Assembly (NCBI RefSeq): GCF_008801575.1
Contig: NZ_VZPL01000020.1
Coordinates: 1 to 64,000, forward strand
Origin: Xanthomonas cissicola
GTDB lineage: Bacteria > Pseudomonadota > Gammaproteobacteria > Xanthomonadales > Xanthomonadaceae
Reading direction: 5' to 3'
Length of the DNA: 64,000 bases
Below the pieces are notes generated by a model that had not been told where the DNA came from, did not search any database, and saw only the letters and a program-made list of their open reading frames with translations. The stretch's first letter is position 1, and every line of letters begins with the position of its first letter. A program made the translations under genes and the position numbers. Of the stretch, positions 51,206 through 59,687 are shown one piece after another.

Positions 51206-53626
51206 ATGGATGAACAGCCGCAGGCACCAACAGGGATGGATCGGACGCAGTCGCGCCCGCAAACGCCGAACCATCAGGCCCGCAACGGACGCCGCTGGCT
51301 GCGGTGGCTGCGCTTGGGTGCGGCTGCCTTGCTGAGCGTCATGCTGCTGCTCGATCTGGCCTTCCCGTTGCCGTTGCCCAAGTCCCGCGACACCTCCGCC
51401 TTGGTGGTTGCGCGCGACGGCACGCCCTTACGTGCATTCGCCGACCGCAATGGCGTATGGCGCTACCCCGCCACGCCGCAGAGCGTGTCGCCGTTGTATT
51501 TGCAGGCACTGCTGAACTACGAAGATCGCTGGTTCTGGCGTCACCCCGGCGTCAATCCCTGGGGTCTGCTGCGTGCCGGTGGGCAGTGGATCGGGCAGGG
51601 CCACATCGTGTCCGGCGGCTCCACGCTGACCATGCAGGTGGTGCGCATCCTGGACCCGCATACGCGTACGCCGTGGGGCAAGGCCAAGCAGTTGTTGCGC
51701 GCATTGCAGCTGGAAGCGCACCTGAGCAAGCACGAGATTCTCATGCTGTATCTGGAGCGCGCGCCCTACGGCGGTACCATCGAAGGGGTGGAGGCGGCCA
51801 GCTGGGCGTATCTGGGCAAGCCGGCCAAGGCCTTGTCGCACGCCGAGGCCGCGTTGCTGGCGGTATTGCCGCAATCGCCCAGCCGCCTGCGCCCGGACCG
51901 GCACCCGGAAGCGGCGCAGCGCGCACGCGACAAGGTGCTCGACCGCATGGTCGAGCTGGGCGTGTGGTCGCGCGCGCAGGTGGACGATGCGCGCATCGAA
52001 CCGGTGGTCACACGCTCGCTCAAGCCACCGTTGCATGCGGCCTTGCTGGCACAGCGCCTGCACAGTGCGCAGCCGCGTGCGGCGCGTATCGTCACCACGC
52101 TGGATGTGGAATTGCAGCGCACGCTGGAAGAGCGCGTGGCCACGTATTTTTCGCAGTTGCCCGAGCGCACCTCCGCGGCATTGTTGGTGGTGGACAACGC
52201 CACGATGGAGGCCCGCGCCTACGTGGGCTCGGCCAGTTTCGGCGACCGCAAGCGCCTGGGTCATGTCGACATGGTGCAGGCATGGCGTTCGCCCGGCTCC
52301 ACGCTCAAGCCGTTCCTGTATGGCATGGCGCTGGACGATGGCCTGATCCATTCCGAGAGCCTGTTGGTGGATGCGCCGCAGAGTTTCGGCGACTACCGGC
52401 CCGGCAACTTCGATGCGGCGTTCAATGGTCCGGTGAGCGCGGCCACGGCGTTGCGGCTGTCGTTGAACGTGCCGGCGGTGGATCTGCTCGAGCGCATCGG
52501 CCCGGCACGCTTCGCTGCGCGGTTGTCCAATGCCGGGATCGCGCTGCATTTTCCTTCCGGCAGCACGCCATCGCTGGCGTTGATACTGGGCGGCACCGGC
52601 GCACAGTTGCAGGAGTTGGTGGGCGCGTTCGCCGCGCTCAATCGCGGCGGTATTGCCGGACGTGTGCGCTACACGCCAGACGATGCGCGCATCGATCGCC
52701 GCTTGATGTCGCCGGGTGCGGCCTGGATCGTGCGCGAAATTTTGCAAAGTAATCCGCGCTCCGGATACGGCAGCGGTACCTTCGACACCACTGCACGCCC
52801 CGGCGTGGCGTGGAAGACCGGCACAAGTTATGGCTACCGCGATGCATGGGCCATTGGCGGGACGCGGCGTTATACCGTCGGCGTCTGGGTAGGACGGCCG
52901 GATGGCACGCCGTTGCCGGGCCAATACGGTGCGGTCACCGCATTGCCGTTGATGTTCGAAGTCATCGATGCCTTGCCGCGCAGCGCCGGCGACAGCGCCC
53001 CGTTGCCGATGCCCGCCACCGTGCAGGCAATCAACATCTGCTGGCCGCTGGGCGGCGCTGCCGATCAAACGCCACCGGCTCTGTGCGCACGTCGTGCCGA
53101 TGCGTATGCACTCGACGGTGCTGTGCCCCCCACCTTTGCCGAACGCGATGCGCGTCTTTGGCAAAGCGGGCAAGTGCGCTTCGAGGTCGATGCGCGCAGC
53201 GGTCAGCGGTTGTCGCAGGAATGCAGCCAACCGCATGAGCGTGTGCCGCGCGCGGTGGCGCGCTGGCCGGCGTTGGTCTCGCCCTGGCTCAATACATCCG
53301 AACGCGCCGCCGCGCAACTTCCGCCCTTGGCTGAAGATTGTGCGCCGGACGGGCGCATGACCGGTGGCGGGATGCTACGCATCGATGGGTTGAGCGACCG
53401 CGCCACGCTTGCGCGGGCCAACGACGCCGCACGCCCGGTGCGGTTGCAGTTACGTGCGTTGGGCAGCGAGGCGCGCATCGATTGGCTGCTGGATGGCCGC
53501 TGGATTGCACAGACCAACGGAAGACAAGGATTTCAGCGCGATTTCGAAGAGGTTGGGTTGCACACGCTCACCGCACTGGCCAGCGATGGCGCATGGACGC
53601 AGGTGCGCTTTCGGGTGTTGCGTTGA
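51206..53626 (+). CDS. pbpC: Penicillin-binding protein 1C
   Basis: The 806-residue protein has one membrane helix (about 35-52), a GT51 transglycosylase domain with N-Y-E-D-R-W-F-W-R-H and G-G-S-T-L-T-M-Q, a transpeptidase with S-P-G-S-T-L-K-P (SxxK), S-L-N (SxN) and K-T-G-T-S (KTG), and a C-terminal BiPBP_C domain. PBP1C is conserved together with bacterial alpha-2-macroglobulin and is thought to repair wall damage after attack. No Shine-Dalgarno is clear; I use ATG 51206, with ATG 51194 and TTG 51185 as alternatives. Confidence 0.94.
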   Translation: MDEQPQAPTGMDRTQSRPQTPNHQARNGRRWLRWLRLGAAALLSVMLLLDLAFPLPLPKSRDTSALVVARDGTPLRAFADRNGVWRYPATPQSVSPLYLQALLNYEDRWFWRHPGVNPWGLLRAGGQWIGQGHIVSGGSTLTMQVVRILDPHTRTPWGKAKQLLRALQLEAHLSKHEILMLYLERAPYGGTIEGVEAASWAYLGKPAKALSHAEAALLAVLPQSPSRLRPDRHPEAAQRARDKVLDRMVELGVWSRAQVDDARIEPVVTRSLKPPLHAALLAQRLHSAQPRAARIVTTLDVELQRTLEERVATYFSQLPERTSAALLVVDNATMEARAYVGSASFGDRKRLGHVDMVQAWRSPGSTLKPFLYGMALDDGLIHSESLLVDAPQSFGDYRPGNFDAAFNGPVSAATALRLSLNVPAVDLLERIGPARFAARLSNAGIALHFPSGSTPSLALILGGTGAQLQELVGAFAALNRGGIAGRVRYTPDDARIDRRLMSPGAAWIVREILQSNPRSGYGSGTFDTTARPGVAWKTGTSYGYRDAWAIGGTRRYTVGVWVGRPDGTPLPGQYGAVTALPLMFEVIDALPRSAGDSAPLPMPATVQAINICWPLGGAADQTPPALCARRADAYALDGAVPPTFAERDARLWQSGQVRFEVDARSGQRLSQECSQPHERVPRAVARWPALVSPWLNTSERAAAQLPPLAEDCAPDGRMTGGGMLRIDGLSDRATLARANDAARPVRLQLRALGSEARIDWLLDGRWIAQTNGRQGFQRDFEEVGLHTLTALASDGAWTQVRFRVLR

Positions 53627-53697
53627 TCGGGTCGCCAACGAAGTGCTACCGCCCCGTGCTCAGCGGCAGACACCTGCTGCTTGCGACAACCCCTGTA

Positions 53698-53758
53698 GGA
53701 GCGCACTGGGCGCGACGAGGCGTTACCGGGGATGCTCCATCGCGCCTGGGTGCGCTCC
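53698..53758. repeat. REP-like inverted repeat downstream of pbpC
   Basis: GGAGCGCAC (53698-53706) and GGGCGCGA (53708-53715) are mirrored by TCGCGCC (53740-53746) and GTGCGCTCC (53750-53758). The TGTAGGAGCGCAC unit at the left resembles repeats common in Pseudomonas and Xanthomonas intergenic DNA. Confidence 0.6.
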
Positions 53759-53861
53759 GACATATGCGTGGGCGAGGGCGGCGGCGCGTCGGGATCTGGC
53801 CACCTCGTAGGGTCGTTGCTCCTATGGGGCGCAATCGTATACGCGCAATCTAGCGGCAAAA

Positions 53862-53898
53862 AAACAGACAGGGCGCTCAAGGCGCTCCCTGTCTGTTT
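53862..53898. terminator. Bidirectional terminator between pbpC and the ferritin-like gene
   Basis: AAACAGACAGGG (53862-53873) and CCCTGTCTGTTT (53887-53898) are a perfect 12-bp stem with T-rich ends on both strands, placed between convergent genes. Confidence 0.88.
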
Positions 53899-53973
53899 CA
53901 TCATCGAGTCGATTCCGATGTCAACTCGCTGCGATCTTTCATCGCAACGCATCGCTACATCGCAAAACTCAAC

Positions 53974-54534
53974 TCACTCGCCGATCCAGCCTTCCAGCAT
54001 GTCGGCGAATTCATCGGCATGCTCTTCTTCCTGGGCCAGGATGCTTTCGAGAATGCGCTTGGTGGTGGTGTCCTTGTCGCCGATGAAATCGATCATCTCC
54101 CGGTAGCTATCGATGGCGATGCGTTCGGCGATGAGATTTTCCTTGACCATGTCGCGCAGGTCGGTGCCTTCCTTGTATTCGGCATGCGAGCGCTTGGTCA
54201 GGGTGTCCGGATTGAGATCCGGTTCGCCGCCCAGCTGCACGATGCGCTCGGCCAGCTTGTGCGCGTGTTCTTGTTCCTGTTGCGCGTGCTCCAGGAACTC
54301 GCCCTTCACTGCGTCGGCAAGCATGCCCTTGGCCATGAAGTAGTGGCGGTAGTAGCGCAACGTGCACACGTATTCGGTGGCAAGCGCGGTATTGAGCAAC
54401 TCGATCACCTTCTCGCGATCGGCGTGGTAGCTCTCGGTGATGGCGCCGTCTTCGATGCTCTGGCGCGCGCGGGCGCGCAAGGTGGCAGTGTCGGTGATAC
54501 CGGCGGGAGTGTTGGTGGCTGGCTGATCAGACAT
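53974..54534 (-). CDS. Bacterioferritin-like ferritin-family protein
   Basis: The 186-residue protein is a four-helix ferritin-fold protein: L-L-N-T-A-L-A-T-E-Y, then E-H-A-Q-Q-E-Q-E-H-A with an E-x2-H di-iron motif, A-E-R-I-A-I-D-S-Y, and a second E-E-E-H-A-D-E-F. Such proteins store iron or protect DNA from peroxide. An N-terminal extension of about 30 residues precedes the fold. It is related to bacterioferritin but lacks an obvious heme methionine, so the precise subfamily is open. The peroxiredoxin gene just upstream points to oxidative-stress defence. Confidence 0.85.
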   Translation of the reverse strand: MSDQPATNTPAGITDTATLRARARQSIEDGAITESYHADREKVIELLNTALATEYVCTLRYYRHYFMAKGMLADAVKGEFLEHAQQEQEHAHKLAERIVQLGGEPDLNPDTLTKRSHAEYKEGTDLRDMVKENLIAERIAIDSYREMIDFIGDKDTTTKRILESILAQEEEHADEFADMLEGWIGE

Positions 54535-54576
54535 GGCTGGCCGTCTTCCTTCTGGGTGGATGGGAGAAAGGGGTAT

Positions 54577-55059
54577 TCAATCCGGCAGATGCTGCAGCAC
54601 GTAATCGGCTGCAGAGACTTTGAATTCGCCGGGTTCTTCAACAAACAACGCCTTGACCACCGCGTCGTCTGCATACAGCGCGTAGCGGCGCGAGCGCAGG
54701 CCCATGCCCGAGCCGCTGGCGTCGATTTCAAGGCCCAGGGCGCGCGCCAGTTCGGCGTTGCCGTCGGGTAACAGGTGCAGGCCGTCGGGAATCAACTGGC
54801 TGCGTCCCCAGGCCTGCATCACGTAAGGGTCGTTGACCGCGGTGCACAGCACTTCGATACCGCGCTTGCGGAATTGCTCGAAGTGTTCCACATAGCCCGG
54901 CAGGTGCTTGGCCGAGCAGGTGGGGGTAAAGGCCCCCGGCACCGCGAACAGCAGCACCTTGCGGCCTGCGAACAGGCTATGGGTGTCGACGGCCTCGATG
55001 CCGTCGCGCAGGCGCTTGAGCACGACTTCGGGAATGCGGTCACCAACGTGGATGGTCAT
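54577..55059 (-). CDS. Prx5-type peroxiredoxin
   Basis: The 160-residue protein has the peroxidatic cysteine C48 in the Prx5 signature P-G-A-F-T-P-T-C-S and a further cysteine at C72 (V-L-C-T-A-V-N-D). It reduces peroxides with glutathione or thioredoxin-type donors. There is no fused glutaredoxin domain. The ferritin-like gene follows after 42 bases on the same strand, so both probably form an oxidative-stress operon. Confidence 0.93.
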   Translation of the reverse strand: MTIHVGDRIPEVVLKRLRDGIEAVDTHSLFAGRKVLLFAVPGAFTPTCSAKHLPGYVEHFEQFRKRGIEVLCTAVNDPYVMQAWGRSQLIPDGLHLLPDGNAELARALGLEIDASGSGMGLRSRRYALYADDAVVKALFVEEPGEFKVSAADYVLQHLPD

Positions 55060-55121
55060 GCGGCAGGCTCCTGTGGCTGAACGGATTCTAGAAAGGGGCA
55101 GGGGAAAAGCGCGTCAACGCG

Positions 55122-55149
55122 CTTGAAATCCGTCCGGCCACGCCTATCT
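55122..55149 (+). promoter_or_regulatory. Heat-shock (sigma-32) promoter of the hsp20 gene
   Basis: CTTGAAA (55122-55128) is a perfect -35 element, followed after 14 bases by CCTATCT (55143-55149), close to the CCCAT-x-T -10 element. It lies about 73 bases before the hsp20 ATG. Confidence 0.75.
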
Positions 55150-55221
55150 GACGCACATGGCCGGCGCAGCTGCGCACCTTGCAGTCGCCGGTCCCGTCAT
55201 CAACCTTTTTGGAGGCTTGCA

Positions 55222-55698
55222 ATGAACATCGTTCGTTATCCCCAATTTCCCACCCACGCGCTGCAGAACGAGATCAAGCATGTGTTCGATCGCTTCTTCG
55301 AGCAGAACGGCGACACCGACGAATCGGCCGTGGTGACCGCGCAGTGGGTGCCGCGCGTTGACATCAAGGAAGAGGCGAATCACTTCGTGCTGTACGCCGA
55401 TTTGCCGGGCATCGATCCGAGCCAGATCGAGGTGCAGATGGACAAGGGCATCCTGTCGATCAGGGGGGAGCGCAAGAGCGAATCCAGCACCGAAACCGAA
55501 CGCTTCTCGCGCATCGAGCGCCGCTACGGCAGCTTCCATCGCCGCTTCGCGCTGCCCGACAGCGCCGACGCCGATGGCATCACGGCTGCAGGCCATAACG
55601 GCGTGCTGGAAATCCGCATTCCCAAGCGCCCGGCCGCCACGCCGCGCCGTATCCAGGTTGGCAACGGTCAGAACACCAGCGGCAGCACGGTGCAGTAA
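55222..55698 (+). CDS. Small heat-shock protein of the Hsp20/alpha-crystallin family
   Basis: The 158-residue protein has the alpha-crystallin domain (about 45-140): W-V-P-R-V-D-I-K-E, Y-A-D-L-P-G-I, R-R-Y-G-S-F-H-R-R-F-A-L-P and the closing N-G-V-L-E-I-R-I-P-K. It holds unfolding proteins for refolding by DnaK/DnaJ. The start ATG 55222 has a strong GGAGG upstream. The sigma-32-type promoter and the CbpA-like gene downstream agree with a heat-shock role. Confidence 0.95.
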   Translation: MNIVRYPQFPTHALQNEIKHVFDRFFEQNGDTDESAVVTAQWVPRVDIKEEANHFVLYADLPGIDPSQIEVQMDKGILSIRGERKSESSTETERFSRIERRYGSFHRRFALPDSADADGITAAGHNGVLEIRIPKRPAATPRRIQVGNGQNTSGSTVQ

Positions 55699-56109
55699 GC
55701 GCAAGAAACGTCGCGGCGGCGCGCGATGCAGGCGCGTGGTGTTCGCCTGGCCGGCCTGTACTGTGCGTGCAGGCCGGCCAGGCGACCGGCAGTTCCGACC
55801 GGCACCTCTGCCAGCCGGAACTGGCCGCCGCAGGACGCCGGACCTGGGGCGAGGCCACGGCTTCGCTCCCCGGCGACAGTCGCGCCGTAGAATAGGCGCG
55901 GTTGCCCGCCCGGCTGCGAATAGATTGGCCAACAGCTCCATGGCGTGACCGCTTGCGGACGCGGCTGGTATGCGAATTCGGCACGTACGCCCGTACGGTG
56001 CAGGGTTGCACGCCTTCCGCGCCGCACACGCGCTGTCCGCCGGAGCGCTGGCCGTTCGAACTGGCTCGTGGCCTCGGCTGCGGGCCGTTTTTTTTCCAGA
56101 GGTGATTAG
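55699..56109. other. 411-base gap with one strong hairpin, no gene
   Basis: Apart from the hairpin at 55744-55784 I see nothing conserved. The right end must carry the start signals of the cbpA-like gene; GAGG lies 6 bases before its ATG. Confidence 0.6.
55744..55784 (+). terminator. Strong hairpin after hsp20
   Basis: CGCCTGGCCGGCCTG (55744-55758) and CAGGCCGGCCAGGCG (55770-55784) are a perfect 15-bp stem with an 11-base loop, 45 bases after the hsp20 stop. It lacks a T-run, so it may act with Rho or stabilise the message. Confidence 0.5.
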
Positions 56110-57009
56110 ATGGAATTCAAGGATTACTACGCAACGCTCGGCGTGGAGCCCAGTGCAGGCGATGCGGAGATCAAGACCGCCTACCGCCGGCTCGCGCGCA
56201 AATATCACCCCGACGTCAGCAAGGAAGCCGGCGCCGAAGACAAGTTCAAGGCGATCAACGAAGCCTACGAAGCGCTGCGCGACCCGGCCAAGCGCAAGGC
56301 CTACGACCAGTTGAAGGCGCAGGGATTCCGCCCGGGCGACGAGTTCCAGGCCCCGCCCAATTACGGCGGCGGGCAGGGCTTCGATTTCGAAGAAGTGTTC
56401 GGCAACGGCGGCGCTGGTGGCGGCTTCAGCGATTTCTTCGAGAGCCTGTTCGCCGGCCAGCGCGGTGGCCGTCCGCGCGGCCCGGGTGCCGGGCCTGGTG
56501 CAGGTGCCGGCCCGCAGGCGCGCGGCGACACCCGCGCCAAGCTTGCGGTGCCGCTGGAAGCGGTGTATTCGGGCGACAGCGTGCGCATCACCATCAACGG
56601 CAAGCAGCTGGATGTGCGCGTGCCCAAGGGCGTGCAGCCCGGCCAGGTGATCCGCCTGAGCGGGCAGGGCAACGGCGGCGGCAACCTGTTGCTGGAGATC
56701 GAATACGCGGCGCATCCGCATTTCGAGGTGGACGGGCGCAACATCCTGTACACCTTGCAGGTCATGCCCTGGCAGGCCGCGCTGGGCACGACCATCAGCG
56801 TGCCCACCCTGGGCGGCCCGGTCGAATTGAAGGTGCCGGCCGACTCGGATGCCGGGCGCAAGCTGCGGCTGCGCGGTCGCGGCCTGCCGGGCACCACCCC
56901 GGGCGACCAGATCGTGGAACTGGAAATCCTCGCCCCGGCCCCCACCGACGATGCGCAGAAGAAGGCCTACCGCAATCTGGCCAAGGCGTTCGGCGAGACC
57001 GTGAGCTGA
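56110..57009 (+). CDS. cbpA: DnaJ-like co-chaperone, curved-DNA-binding protein CbpA type
   Basis: The 299-residue protein has an N-terminal J domain with H33-P-D35, a Gly/Phe-rich linker (about 75-130), and two C-terminal substrate domains without the zinc-finger cysteines of DnaJ. This matches CbpA, which stimulates DnaK and binds curved DNA. The tail ends with F-G-E-T-V-S. It sits behind the hsp20 gene but is separated by more than 400 bases, so it probably has its own promoter. Confidence 0.92.
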   Translation: MEFKDYYATLGVEPSAGDAEIKTAYRRLARKYHPDVSKEAGAEDKFKAINEAYEALRDPAKRKAYDQLKAQGFRPGDEFQAPPNYGGGQGFDFEEVFGNGGAGGGFSDFFESLFAGQRGGRPRGPGAGPGAGAGPQARGDTRAKLAVPLEAVYSGDSVRITINGKQLDVRVPKGVQPGQVIRLSGQGNGGGNLLLEIEYAAHPHFEVDGRNILYTLQVMPWQAALGTTISVPTLGGPVELKVPADSDAGRKLRLRGRGLPGTTPGDQIVELEILAPAPTDDAQKKAYRNLAKAFGETVS

Positions 57010-57485
57010 GCAGCGCGGGCCAGATCAGCTTTGCGCGCGCAAGGGTTGGGTGAGGCCACGCGCGCTCAGCGCTGAGGCGGTTGATGTCGATCCGCATCGT
57101 CGAGTCTTGGCCGCTGGCTCAGCCGGCGCTGGGGAAGGGGGCCAGCCCCTCTCCTTTGGAAGAGGGGCTGGGGTGAGGGTTTGGCTGCCCCGCAACGTGA
57201 TCATCAACTTGATCAGGATCCCACCTCCTCCAGCGCTACGCGCTCCTTCCCTGCCATAAAAGCGGAGTAGGCAGGAGAGCGAATCAACGCGGCCGCTCGG
57301 TGAGTCCTGTATTGAATCCAGCCTGTGCTATTGGACGTAATGGCTCCAGCTACTCAAAAACAGCGCGTCGATCCATACATGTCTGGCCACGCTCGCCGAC
57401 CACGAACCCTCCAGCAACTCACCTGGCCCAGCTACCGAAAGCGCGGCCGGCGCACTACACTCGCCGCGCACACTAGGGGAAACAC
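57010..57485. other. 476-base gap with a repeat hairpin, no gene
   Basis: The element at 57142-57171 is the only structured part I see. No frame has a supported start or similarity. Confidence 0.55.
57142..57171 (+). repeat. Palindromic repeat, possible terminator
   Basis: CCAGCCCCTCT (57142-57152) pairs with AGAGGGGCTGG (57161-57171) around 8 bases, followed by GGTGAGGGTTT. It belongs to the same loose family as the elements near 46500. Confidence 0.6.
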
Positions 57486-57872
57486 ATGGCACGTATTTTG
57501 ATCGTCGACGACTCGCCGTCGCAGCTGCTGGGGATTCAGCGCATCGTCGAGAAGCTGGGGCACGAAACCATCACCGCCACCGATGGTGCCGCCGGCGTGG
57601 AAGCGGCCAAGCAATCGCTGCCGGATCTGGTGCTGATGGACGTGGTGATGCCCAACCTCAACGGATTCCAGGCCACGCGCACGCTCAAGCGCGAGCCCAC
57701 CACCCAGCATATTCCGGTCATCCTGGTCACCACCAAGGATCAGGACACCGACCGCATGTGGGGCATGCGCCAGGGGGCCCGCGCCTACATCACCAAGCCG
57801 TTCTCCGAAGACGAGCTGCTGGAAGTAATGGAGCGTGTGTTCAACCAGAAAGAAGAGCCGCCGAAAGCGTAA
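57486..57872 (+). CDS. pilH: Twitching-motility response regulator PilH
   Basis: The 128-residue protein is a single receiver domain with the acidic pair D8-D9, the phosphorylated D52 (L-M-D-V-V-M-P), T82/T83 and K104 (T-K-P). The sequence M-A-R-I-L-I-V-D-D-S-P and G-F-Q-A-T-R-x-L closely fit PilH of the Pil-Chp system, which controls type IV pilus retraction. The other Pil-Chp genes are not in this window. Confidence 0.88.
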   Translation: MARILIVDDSPSQLLGIQRIVEKLGHETITATDGAAGVEAAKQSLPDLVLMDVVMPNLNGFQATRTLKREPTTQHIPVILVTTKDQDTDRMWGMRQGARAYITKPFSEDELLEVMERVFNQKEEPPKA

Positions 57873-58559
57873 GTGCACCGGCCAGGCGTGATCGACGTCG
57901 GATTTCGGCAACGCAGATGTGGGATTAGCGGGAGACGGTCCAACCCTCTCCCGGGGGAGGGAGTCCGATGAGGACTCGGCAATCGGGCGATGCGGACGTC
58001 GACGTCGTCTCGCGCCATCGCATCGCAGCGAGACCTTCAGTCTATGCCGAGCGCCACCTTCTGCCGATGGGCAAGGGCAGAGCAGTTGGGGTGACGCCCG
58101 CGGCGCAGCCGTCGTCGCCTTGGAACAACGTGTGGTTGAAAGGATGGGTGCCAAGGACGCAATCGCCGCTTGGCACGCACGCTTTCCGCCTCCCATCGCC
58201 TCCCGTGCCCGAAATCCTGCCAAGCAGGCACGCGCCCGGTAAACGGTCTTCAGCCGCCAAGACCAATCATGTGCCCGGCCGCGCGCATTAGACGCGTGCG
58301 CAGCGCTCGACAGGGGCAGCCCGTGCCTGCCGCCGGCACGTCGCATCCTGGTCTTCAGGTACTCAGCGCGAAGGCCCTCGCCGGACAACCATTGCCTGTG
58401 TCCCAGCCCAGCCCGATCCGTCCCGCCGGCTAAACCAACAATGCATCGCACCGGGCCTTTCAAAACGGTGTGTCTGCCCCATCTAGTAGAATCGGCGAAT
58501 CAAACAACATGGCGGCACTGCGGGACTGGCCCGCACAGCCCCTCGATCATGGAGCGTGC
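57873..58559. other. 687-base gap without a supported gene
   Basis: Several open frames exist on both strands, none with recognisable similarity. An imperfect CCCTCTCCC/GGGAGGG hairpin lies near 57944-57961. A TAGAAT at 58487-58492 could be a -10 box for hflK, without a good -35. Confidence 0.5.
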
Positions 58560-59687
58560 ATGGCCTGGAACACACCCGGCAACAAGGGCGGAGACGGCCC
58601 GGATCCCAACCGTCGCAGGTCCTGGGGCCCGCGCGGTGGTGGCAACGGTGGCGGTTGGGGCAATCTGCCCGCTCCGTTGAAGGAGCTGTTCGATGGCGGC
58701 GTGGGGCGCTGGATCCTGGTCGCGGTGGTGCTGATGGTGCTGTTCTCCAGCTTCCAGCTCATCGGCGAGCAGCAGCGTGGCGTGGTGCTGCGCTTCGGCC
58801 AGTACTCGCGCATCCTGCAGCCCGGCCCGAACTTCAAGCTGCCCTGGCCGATCGAGTCGGTGCGCAAGGTCAATGCCACCGAGATCAAGACCTTCAGCAA
58901 CCAGGTGCCGGTGCTGACGCGCGACGAAAACATCGTCAACGTGTCGCTCAACGTGCAGTACCAGATCAGCGACCCGCGCAAATACCTGTTCGGTTCGCGC
59001 AATGCCGATCTGGTGCTGGAGCAGGCCGCGCAAAGTGCCGTGCGTGAGCAGGTGGGGCGTTCGGACCTCAATACCGTGCTCAACAATCGCGGCCCGCTGG
59101 CGATCGCGTCCAAGGATCGTCTGCAAGCGGCGCTGGATGCCTATAACACCGGCCTGGCGGTCACCGGCGTGACCTTGCCGGATGCGCGCCCGCCGGAAGA
59201 AGTGAAGCCGGCCTTCGACGAGGTCAATGGTGCCCAACAGGTGCGCGAGCGCCTGATCAACGAAGCGCAGGCCTACGCCGCCAAGGTGGTGCCCGAAGCG
59301 CGCGGCCAGGGTGCACGCACCCGTACCGGTGCCGAAGGCTACAAGCAGGCCACCATTTCGAAGGCCGAGGGTGATGCCGACCGCTTCACGCTGTTGCAGG
59401 CCCAGTACGCCGGCGCGCCGGAAGTCACCCGCAAGCGGCTGTGGCTGGAAACCGTGCAGAAGGTGCTGTCGGAGAACCGCAAGGTCATCGGTAGCGATGG
59501 CCGCCAGGTCATCTACGTGCCATTGCCGGCCGATGCCAGCAAGCCGGCCGCTACCGGCGGCACTGCCAGCATGCCGTCGATGGTGCCCCAGGGCGTGCTG
59601 TTGAATCCGCCGCAAAGCGCCAGTAGCGAGGCCATCCGCAACCCGGAGCGCGGCCCGCGCCCGACTGGCCGTGAGGGAACCGAATAA
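58560..59687 (+). CDS. hflK: FtsH protease regulator HflK
   Basis: HflK and HflC form a membrane cage around the FtsH protease and limit its access to membrane proteins. The 375-residue protein has a Gly/Arg-rich N terminus (to about 38), one membrane helix (about 51-70), an SPFH/band-7 domain, a helical region with K-A-E-G-D-A-D-R-F near 271, and a flexible Pro/Ser-rich tail. ATG 58560 gives M-A-W-N-T-P-G-N-K; the frame is open further up without similarity. The stop overlaps the hflC start (TAATG). Confidence 0.96.
   Translation: MAWNTPGNKGGDGPDPNRRRSWGPRGGGNGGGWGNLPAPLKELFDGGVGRWILVAVVLMVLFSSFQLIGEQQRGVVLRFGQYSRILQPGPNFKLPWPIESVRKVNATEIKTFSNQVPVLTRDENIVNVSLNVQYQISDPRKYLFGSRNADLVLEQAAQSAVREQVGRSDLNTVLNNRGPLAIASKDRLQAALDAYNTGLAVTGVTLPDARPPEEVKPAFDEVNGAQQVRERLINEAQAYAAKVVPEARGQGARTRTGAEGYKQATISKAEGDADRFTLLQAQYAGAPEVTRKRLWLETVQKVLSENRKVIGSDGRQVIYVPLPADASKPAATGGTASMPSMVPQGVLLNPPQSASSEAIRNPERGPRPTGREGTE

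Larger units (their letters stand above)
53627..53973. other. 347-base gap with a repeat and a terminator, no gene
   Basis: The stretch separates convergent pbpC and the ferritin-like gene. It holds the inverted repeat at 53698-53758 and the terminator at 53862-53898. Nothing else is recognised. Confidence 0.7.

Noticed and set aside
55190-55221. A fourU-type RNA thermometer before hsp20
   Set aside because: The T-run touches the Shine-Dalgarno sequence directly, so only a 3-bp stem could form; this is too weak to claim.
57873-58559. Small open frames in the gap between pilH and hflK, for example 58170-58433
   Set aside because: They have no ribosome binding sites, no similarity and a composition typical of chance frames in GC-rich DNA.
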